A stretch of 7,150 bases of DNA, taken from an uncultured Bacteroidales bacterium (lineage in GTDB: Bacteria > Bacteroidota > Bacteroidia > Bacteroidales > UBA932). The DNA lies in assembly GCA_946549475.1 (NCBI GenBank), contig CAMNQO010000088.1, positions 1 through 7,150 on the forward strand, given 5' to 3'. Positions within the stretch are counted from its first letter, which is position 1; every line of letters begins with the position of its first letter. Positions 6,279-7,150 of this stretch are shown here, piece by piece. Below the pieces are notes generated by a model. The model saw only the letters and a list, made by a program, of their open reading frames with translations, ran no database searches and had not been told where the DNA came from. The position numbers and the translations under genes were made by a program.

Positions 6279-7150
6279 ATGAAGAAAATGTCTTTACTGT
6301 TTTTTGCAGTCAGCCTGGCTCTCACGGCGTGCGGAGGCAATGCCGTTCAGCAGGAGTCCGTCTCCACGGTCTATTTTACCCGGGAAATCACCCCGGAAAG
6401 TCTGGTGAAAATCTATGAAGCCCTCGGCGTCCCCGCGCAGGGACGGGTGGCCGTCAAAATCTCCACCGGCGAAATGGGCGGACACAATTACCTCAAGCCC
6501 GAACTCATCGGTCCCCTCGTGGAGAAAGTCGGCGGCCGCATCGTCGAGTGCAATACGGCCTATGCCGGCCAGCGGATGGAGACCGCCGACCACCGGCGTA
6601 CCATCGAGGCCCACGGTTTCAAGGATGTGGACATCATGGACGAAGAAGGGGAGTTTAAGATTCCCGTCAAGGATACCGTCTGGATTAAATATGACATTGT
6701 CGGCGACCATCTCAAGAATTATGATTTTATGATCAACCTGGCCCACTTCAAGGGGCATATGATGGGCGGTTTCGGCGGCGTGCTCAAGAATCAGAGCATC
6801 GGCGTCGCTTCCCGCAACGGCAAGGCTTATATCCATACGGCCGGCAAGTCGGAGGATTACCGCAATATGTGGTCCCATCTTCCGGAGGGCTGGTCGGAGA
6901 GCCCCGAGAACAACACCCCCTTCATCGAATCGATGGCGGCTGCCGCCCAGGGTGTACACGACTGGTTCAAGCAGGAAGGTCGCAACATCGTCTATATCGA
7001 TGTGATGAACAATATTTCCATCGACTGCGACTGCGACTCCAATCCCCACGCCCCGACCATCCGGGACATCGGCATCGCGGCGTCGCTCGACCCCGTCGCC
7101 CTCGACAAGTTCTGCCTCGACCAGGTCTTCAACCTGCCCAATGACGAGAA
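6279..7150 (+). CDS. DUF362-domain lipoprotein (3' truncated by window end)
   Basis: The frame is open from ATG 6279 to the end of the window (290 codons seen). The product begins with a lipoprotein signal, MKKMSLLFFAVSLALTACGG, with lipobox LTAC and acceptor Cys18, so it should be membrane-anchored outside the cytoplasm. The rest matches the DUF362 family, often labelled an uncharacterised Fe-S centre protein. Recognisable blocks are GEMGGHNYLKPELIGPLVEK (64-83), ECNTAYAGQRMETADHR (90-106), INLAHFKGHMMGGFGGVLKN (152-171) and IDCDCDSN followed by DIGIAASLDPVALD (248-276). Cysteines in the visible mature part are Cys91, Cys250, Cys252 and Cys279. No CxxCxxC ferredoxin motif is present in what can be seen. 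AGGA at 6273-6276 serves as a weak ribosome binding site. The gene follows the methyltransferase by 28 nt, so co-transcription is likely. The biochemical function is unknown. Confidence 0.9.
   Translation, partial: MKKMSLLFFAVSLALTACGGNAVQQESVSTVYFTREITPESLVKIYEALGVPAQGRVAVKISTGEMGGHNYLKPELIGPLVEKVGGRIVECNTAYAGQRMETADHRRTIEAHGFKDVDIMDEEGEFKIPVKDTVWIKYDIVGDHLKNYDFMINLAHFKGHMMGGFGGVLKNQSIGVASRNGKAYIHTAGKSEDYRNMWSHLPEGWSESPENNTPFIESMAAAAQGVHDWFKQEGRNIVYIDVMNNISIDCDCDSNPHAPTIRDIGIAASLDPVALDKFCLDQVFNLPNDE

Noticed and set aside
7020..7038. Short tandem GACTGC repeat
   Set aside because: It is explained by the conserved DCDCD peptide of the DUF362 family, not by a repeat element.
6294..7049. Open frame on the minus strand (251 codons) opposite the DUF362 gene
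   Set aside because: It looks superficially protein-like but shows no family I recognise. The plus-strand frame has a lipobox and DUF362 blocks throughout.

Overview
This window is a compact, gene-dense stretch of a high-GC Bacteroidales-type chromosome. Three things point that way: the rnf gene order C-D-G-E-A, promoter-like TAnnTTTG elements of the Bacteroidetes sigma factor in the one divergent intergenic gap, and the close match of the NUC1-type nuclease and the DUF362 lipoprotein to forms I associate with that order. A GC-rich lineage such as an Alistipes-like Rikenellaceae or a related gut clade would fit, but the genus cannot be fixed from this sequence.

Region 1 (1-3415, + strand) is the end of an rnf operon: the C-terminal part of rnfC, then complete rnfD, rnfG, rnfE and rnfA. 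These encode the ion-pumping ferredoxin:NAD+ oxidoreductase (Rnf complex). rnfB would be expected just upstream, outside the window. The genes are packed tightly: gaps of 1 to 7 nt, and overlaps of 1 nt (rnfD/rnfG) and 8 nt (rnfG/rnfE). Redox landmarks are visible along the electron path: two 4Fe-4S motifs in RnfC, the covalent-FMN threonine of RnfD (SGATPLG) and of RnfG (a variant DAITAST site), and the paired membrane cysteines in RnfE and RnfA expected to hold the 2Fe-2S cluster.

Region 2 (3419-4468, - strand) is a single cation diffusion facilitator (CDF) metal exporter, convergent with rnfA. Only 3 nt separate the two stop codons, so there is no room for an intergenic terminator. Its cytoplasmic domain carries a low-complexity Ala/Gly/Ser/Pro insertion.

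Region 3 (4469-7150, + strand) starts at a 58-nt divergent promoter gap. It continues with an exported DNA/RNA non-specific endonuclease, a SpoU/TrmH-family RNA 2'-O-methyltransferase that overlaps the nuclease stop by ATGA, and, 28 nt later, a DUF362 lipoprotein that runs off the end of the window. The spacing suggests one transcription unit, but the three products have no evident shared pathway.

I see no mobile elements, CRISPR arrays, tRNA or rRNA genes, or phage remnants. Most of the window is conserved core content. I do not see a convincing new multi-gene system; the findings below are modest, specific oddities.
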